From contig NZ_DRFS01000024.1 in NCBI RefSeq assembly GCF_011050415.1, positions 372,001 through 436,000 of the forward strand: a DNA stretch of 64,000 nt. The letters run 5' to 3'. The notes under the pieces are model-generated. The model was not told the origin of the DNA and ran no database searches. It saw only the letters and a list, made by a program, of their open reading frames with translations. Position numbers and translations under genes: made by a program. Origin of the DNA: Halomonas sp. (GTDB lineage: Bacteria; Pseudomonadota; Gammaproteobacteria; Pseudomonadales; Halomonadaceae). Positions 60,949 to 64,000 of this stretch are shown here, one piece after another (positions within the stretch are counted from its first letter, which is position 1; each line of letters opens with the position of its first letter).

Positions 60949-62232
60949 TTAGCCATAGATGAAGTTAACCAACGCCAGCGCAAAGGCCGGAATGTAGGTA
61001 TTGATCATCAGGATCGTAAACAGCACGGCAATGAACCACAGATTGGTTTTCGAGGTCGCCCAGATATCGGATTTAGCAATCGAGCACGCCGCAATCAAGA
61101 CACTCGCCACCGGCGGTGTTTGCTGGCCGATCGCCAGGTTCAGCGTCACAATCAAACCAAAGTGCAGCGGATCGATGCCCACCTCAAGTACTAACGGTAA
61201 GACGATAGGCACAACCAGGATGATGGCTGCCGCGGAGTGCAGAAAGATACCCAGGATTAAGAAAATGATATTGAGCAGTGCCAAGATCATGTACTTGTTG
61301 CTGGTTAGCTCACTGATCTGCATCGCGATGGCTTGAGGAATACGCGTTTCGGTAAGATAGCCACCGACAACCGCTGAGGCCGCCACCAGCAACATCACCA
61401 CCGCTGTTTGCACACCGGCACTCTTACAAGAGTCGATGAAGTTCCTAATGGTGAATTCGCGATAGACCACCGCACTGATAAAGATCGCCACACATACTGC
61501 CAACGCCGCACCTTCAGTCGCGGTAACGAAGCCGCCGAAGATACCGCCGAGGATGATGACCGGAATCAACAGTGCCCAGATCGCTTCTTTGAATGCTATC
61601 CAAAGTTGTGAAACCCGGAAGCGACCCTCAGAAGGGAAGTTATATTTGCGCGCCAAGTAGTAGCACATAGCTGCCAAACCCATCGCGCCCAGCAAACCTG
61701 GGAAAATACCGGCGACAAACATCTGCACCACCGACTCACCTGACATCACCGCATATAGAATCATCGGGATGGACGGCGGCAGGATGATGGCAAGACTTGC
61801 TGCAGAAGAAGAGATCGATGCCGCGAACTCTTTGGTATAGCCCCGCTTGCGCATAGCAGGAATCAGGATGCTACCGATGGCCGACACGCCAGCTACGGAG
61901 GAGCCGGAAATTTCAGCGAAGAACACCGAGGCACCGATGGTCACCATCGCCAGGCCACCTTTAATGAAACCGACCATCGCCATGGCGAGATCGATCAGCC
62001 GCCGCGAGATACTCGAGGCGTTCATAATGGCACCAGCCAAGATAAACAGCGGTATTGCGATTAGCGGAAAGTTGGTCGCCCCTTCAAACATCGTCATACC
62101 GACAGTCGGCATTGCCATATTGCCGTAGGACATAAAGGTGGCAATCGTGCCCACCAATGCCAAGGCAACGGCCACCGGCACGTTAATCAGAATCAGCAGG
62201 ATCAGCGCAATAAATATGTAGAGTATGACCAT
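60949..62232 (-). CDS. TRAP transporter large permease, DctM family
   Basis: A 427-residue 12-TM permease. IPLFILAGAIMNASSISRRLIDLA, AEISGSSVAGVSAIGSILIPAM (in part) and PSIPMILYAVMSGESV are DctM signatures, as is AIGQQTPPVASVLIAA near the end. It starts 2 bases after the DctQ stop. With DctQ and DctP here it imports a carboxylate that presumably feeds the CoA-transferase pathway behind it. Confidence 0.94.
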   Translation of the reverse strand: MVILYIFIALILLILINVPVAVALALVGTIATFMSYGNMAMPTVGMTMFEGATNFPLIAIPLFILAGAIMNASSISRRLIDLAMAMVGFIKGGLAMVTIGASVFFAEISGSSVAGVSAIGSILIPAMRKRGYTKEFAASISSSAASLAIILPPSIPMILYAVMSGESVVQMFVAGIFPGLLGAMGLAAMCYYLARKYNFPSEGRFRVSQLWIAFKEAIWALLIPVIILGGIFGGFVTATEGAALAVCVAIFISAVVYREFTIRNFIDSCKSAGVQTAVVMLLVAASAVVGGYLTETRIPQAIAMQISELTSNKYMILALLNIIFLILGIFLHSAAAIILVVPIVLPLVLEVGIDPLHFGLIVTLNLAIGQQTPPVASVLIAACSIAKSDIWATSKTNLWFIAVLFTILMINTYIPAFALALVNFIYG

Positions 62233-62234
62233 GA

Positions 62235-62798
62235 TTAATTACCTCGCTGATGCGTGCTAACGGCGGCGACTTCATCAGCGTCGATACCGGCTTCTTCAAG
62301 CTCATGGTCAATAAAGCCACTACCCCGGGCACTTTTGATCACATCGGGGAGCCGTAGCAGTTCAGCAATGATGAACAGTACGGAGGCAACGGGAATCGCA
62401 GAGTGAATCAACTGCATAGAAACTGCGGGGAGGCTGACCATGCCAACACCTTCGAGAATCACCATGACCTGGTAGCTGGCGAGGCCCAAGAAAATGAAGA
62501 ACCCGATTGTGATCGCTTCGGCTAGCAGCGCGACAGGTACGCGAATAACGGGAGGACACATATTCAATACGCTTGGGCAGGTGATGTGCGCCCCTTTGGC
62601 CGCCGCTAGTGCCGCGCCATAGTAAGTAACCCAGGCCAGCAATACGGCCGCCACTTCGTCGTACCAACTTAGCGGGAAGCCAAGATAGCGGGTCACAAAC
62701 CCCACCGTGACCACACCAGCAAGCGCAATCACTAAGAAGACCACGATGCCTTCAAGAAACGCAAAATACCCGCTCTTGAACTTTGTAAAAGTACTCAT
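62235..62798 (-). CDS. TRAP transporter small permease, DctQ family
   Basis: A 187-residue four-TM protein: VVFLVIALAGVVTVGFVTRYLGFPLSWYDEVAAVLLAWVTYYGAALAAAKGAHI (in part) contains the expected WxxE-type and AHI features. A hydrophilic C-terminal tail of about 35 residues (DHELEEAGIDADEVAAV) is longer than in many DctQ proteins. ATG62798 has GGAGGTCTC upstream. Confidence 0.9.
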   Translation of the reverse strand: MSTFTKFKSGYFAFLEGIVVFLVIALAGVVTVGFVTRYLGFPLSWYDEVAAVLLAWVTYYGAALAAAKGAHITCPSVLNMCPPVIRVPVALLAEAITIGFFIFLGLASYQVMVILEGVGMVSLPAVSMQLIHSAIPVASVLFIIAELLRLPDVIKSARGSGFIDHELEEAGIDADEVAAVSTHQRGN

Positions 62799-62815
62799 TG
62801 AGACCTCCGAATGAG

Positions 62816-62845
62816 GAGGTGCCCCACCCTATGGCGACGCACCTC
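62816..62845 (-). other. Intercistronic hairpin between DctP and DctQ genes
   Basis: GAGGTGC at 62816-62822 pairs with GCACCTC at 62839-62845 around a 16-base loop. It lies between the binding-protein stop (62865) and the DctQ start (62798). Weaker than the two other TRAP hairpins in the window and lacking a T run. Confidence 0.55.
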
Positions 62846-62864
62846 TAATAGATTGGCGCTAGGC

Positions 62865-63842
62865 TTACTCGCGAAGAGCAGCTACTGCATCAATCATCTC
62901 CTGACCACCATCCACTTCATCGGCAAACTTGCTGTAAATGGTCGCGGAGGCCTCAACAAAGGCTTCGAAATCTACTTCATTTACTTCCATACCCGCTTCA
63001 CGCATCTGGACAAGGGTTTCATCGTCCAAGCGCTGGCCTTCTTCAAGGACAAAATCTTCCATCTCCACAGCCACTTCTTCCAATACCGTACGCACCTCTT
63101 CGGGCAGACGACTCCAGCTAGCGCCAGCGGTCAGGTAAGCCGGGGTATAAACGTGGTTTGAGATAGAGAGATAGTCTTGCACTTCATGAAAGCGCGAGGA
63201 GTAGGTCTGAATAAGTGGGTTTTCCTGGCCATCCATCGCCCCTGTTTGCAGCGCAACGAACACCTCAGACAGTGACATTGGCGAAGGAGCAGCGCCGTAA
63301 CTGCGGAACATATCGATACGCCAGGTACCGCCTGGAACGCGCAGTTTTATACCCTGAAGGTCTTGTGGCGTAACAATGGGCCGAGCATTGTTGGTGATCT
63401 GACGGAAACCGTTTTCCCATACCCCAATAATTTTAAAGCCACGTGCTTCCGCTGCGTCGTAGAGCGGGCCACGGACAATCTCTTCGCGCACGCGCTTCAT
63501 GTGTTCACGGTCTTCAATCAAGTAAGGCATCTCGAACAGCGCAAACTGTGCAGACTCCGAACTCATCACCGTGGAAGGAATGGTGAGATCAAGCGATCCT
63601 AACCGTAAGCGACGCATCATCGATTCGTCGCCACCCAGCTGGCTATTGCCATAGACGTTAACTTCAGCAACGCCCTCTAGACGCTCGTTAGCGAGTTCGG
63701 CAAATCGATTGGCTGAAATTTCAAACAGTGAACCAGGACCACCGACATGACCAAGGCGAATTTCGGGCGCGGCGTTAGCGGCAGCGGCCTGTAAACCAAT
63801 CGATACAATAGCCGTCGCAAGCGCTGTTTTGAGCAGTTTCAT
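62865..63842 (-). CDS. TRAP transporter substrate-binding protein, DctP family
   Basis: A 325-residue periplasmic protein. Signal peptide ends near ANAAPEIR. Seen: ISANRFAELANERLEGVAEVNVYGNSQLGGDESMMRRL (in part), WENGFRQITNNARPI, LQGIKLRVPGGTWRIDMFRSYG (in part) with the conserved Arg, and ALQTGAMDGQENPL. First gene of the run that continues to 53929. Substrate probably a small carboxylate; not identifiable by eye. Confidence 0.93.
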   Translation of the reverse strand: MKLLKTALATAIVSIGLQAAAANAAPEIRLGHVGGPGSLFEISANRFAELANERLEGVAEVNVYGNSQLGGDESMMRRLRLGSLDLTIPSTVMSSESAQFALFEMPYLIEDREHMKRVREEIVRGPLYDAAEARGFKIIGVWENGFRQITNNARPIVTPQDLQGIKLRVPGGTWRIDMFRSYGAAPSPMSLSEVFVALQTGAMDGQENPLIQTYSSRFHEVQDYLSISNHVYTPAYLTAGASWSRLPEEVRTVLEEVAVEMEDFVLEEGQRLDDETLVQMREAGMEVNEVDFEAFVEASATIYSKFADEVDGGQEMIDAVAALRE

Positions 63843-63902
63843 AGTGAACTCCAGTGAATCATTTGTTGTTGTTTGCTATGTCACCACCGTGGCTAAGGCG
63901 CC

Positions 63903-63939
63903 CGATGGGCATGCATAAAAGTCTTAACGATGGGCATGC
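63903..63939. repeat. Direct repeat upstream of the TRAP operon
   Basis: CGATGGGCATGC occurs at 63903-63914 and 63928-63939, 25 bases apart, 61-97 bases upstream of the binding-protein start. Spacing close to two and a half helical turns; could be an activator or repressor double site. Confidence 0.45.
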
Positions 63940-64000
63940 TTGTTATTGGTAATTGCCGATCGCATGGACTTCTTCCATCTCAATTTGAATTCAAAATTCA

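Noticed and set aside
1..64000. CRISPR arrays, tRNA or rRNA genes, prophage or insertion sequences
   Set aside because: No regularly spaced repeats, cloverleaf-like segments, transposase or phage genes were found on reading; small ncRNAs cannot be excluded by eye.

Overview
The window looks like the chromosome of a heterotrophic, probably marine or halophilic gammaproteobacterium; Halomonadaceae is my best guess. The pointers are three TRAP importers (one of the fused TAXI type with a UspA partner), a phasin, a long class II ketol-acid reductoisomerase with divergent ilvY, and a NosP/NahK pair. The genus is an inference from gene content, not from a search. No rRNA, tRNA, CRISPR array, phage or insertion sequence was recognised.

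Layout. 0.1-6.0 kb: signalling block with a LuxR-type response regulator, a NahK-like hybrid kinase, a NosP-like FIST protein, a second membrane hybrid kinase with receiver and HPt domains, and a small periplasmic molybdopterin-domain protein without cysteine. 6.1-14.8 kb: a DUF2189 membrane protein, a TAXI-TRAP importer with a universal stress protein, and a DctPQM TRAP importer. 14.9-17.5 kb: GFA protein, DUF2442 gene, a broken DUF4160 gene, an EamA exporter and a DUF192 protein. 17.5-21.6 kb: modABC packed behind pyruvate kinase. 21.7-34.1 kb: first half of a purine/ureide catabolic region (allA, allE, YfcC carrier, polar amino-acid-type ABC importer, RpiR regulator, puuE, allantoin racemase, two NCS1 permeases). 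34.2-36.1 kb: A+T-rich island with GNAT, OsmC-fragment and LysE genes separated by attC-like sites, with no integrase, so a probable remnant integron cassette array. 36.1-40.3 kb: modF, ilvC, ilvY. 40.4-46.1 kb: a Dpp/Opp-type ABC importer. 46.6-49.6 kb: second half of the purine region (gntR, puuD, uraH, uraD). 49.7-51.7 kb: phasin and two glutathione transferases. 52.1-53.8 kb: lactate permease behind a PdhR/LldR-type operator. 53.9-63.8 kb: a co-directional run of a DctPQM TRAP importer, crotonase, CoA-transferase, class V aminotransferase, FAD/Fe-S dehydrogenase and hexapeptide protein.

How it works together. PuuD, UraH, UraD, PuuE, AllE and AllA form a near-complete urate-to-glyoxylate route. 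The allantoate-hydrolysing step (AllC or allantoicase) and xanthine dehydrogenase are not in the window. A palindrome centred on TGTATACA lies upstream of allE, puuE-rpiR, the allantoin racemase, uraH-puuD-gntR and the Dpp-type importer. The FCD-type GntR protein at 46579-47295 is the obvious candidate reader, which would bring a so-called peptide importer into the purine regulon. A second element, an identical 16-mer containing GAAAC-N4-GTTTC, lies about 133 bases upstream of both the YfcC carrier and the amino-acid-type ABC importer, and fits the local RpiR regulator. Between uraH and uraD there is also a RutR-like palindrome. The 63.8-53.9 kb run may be an undescribed pathway for an unknown carboxylic acid.
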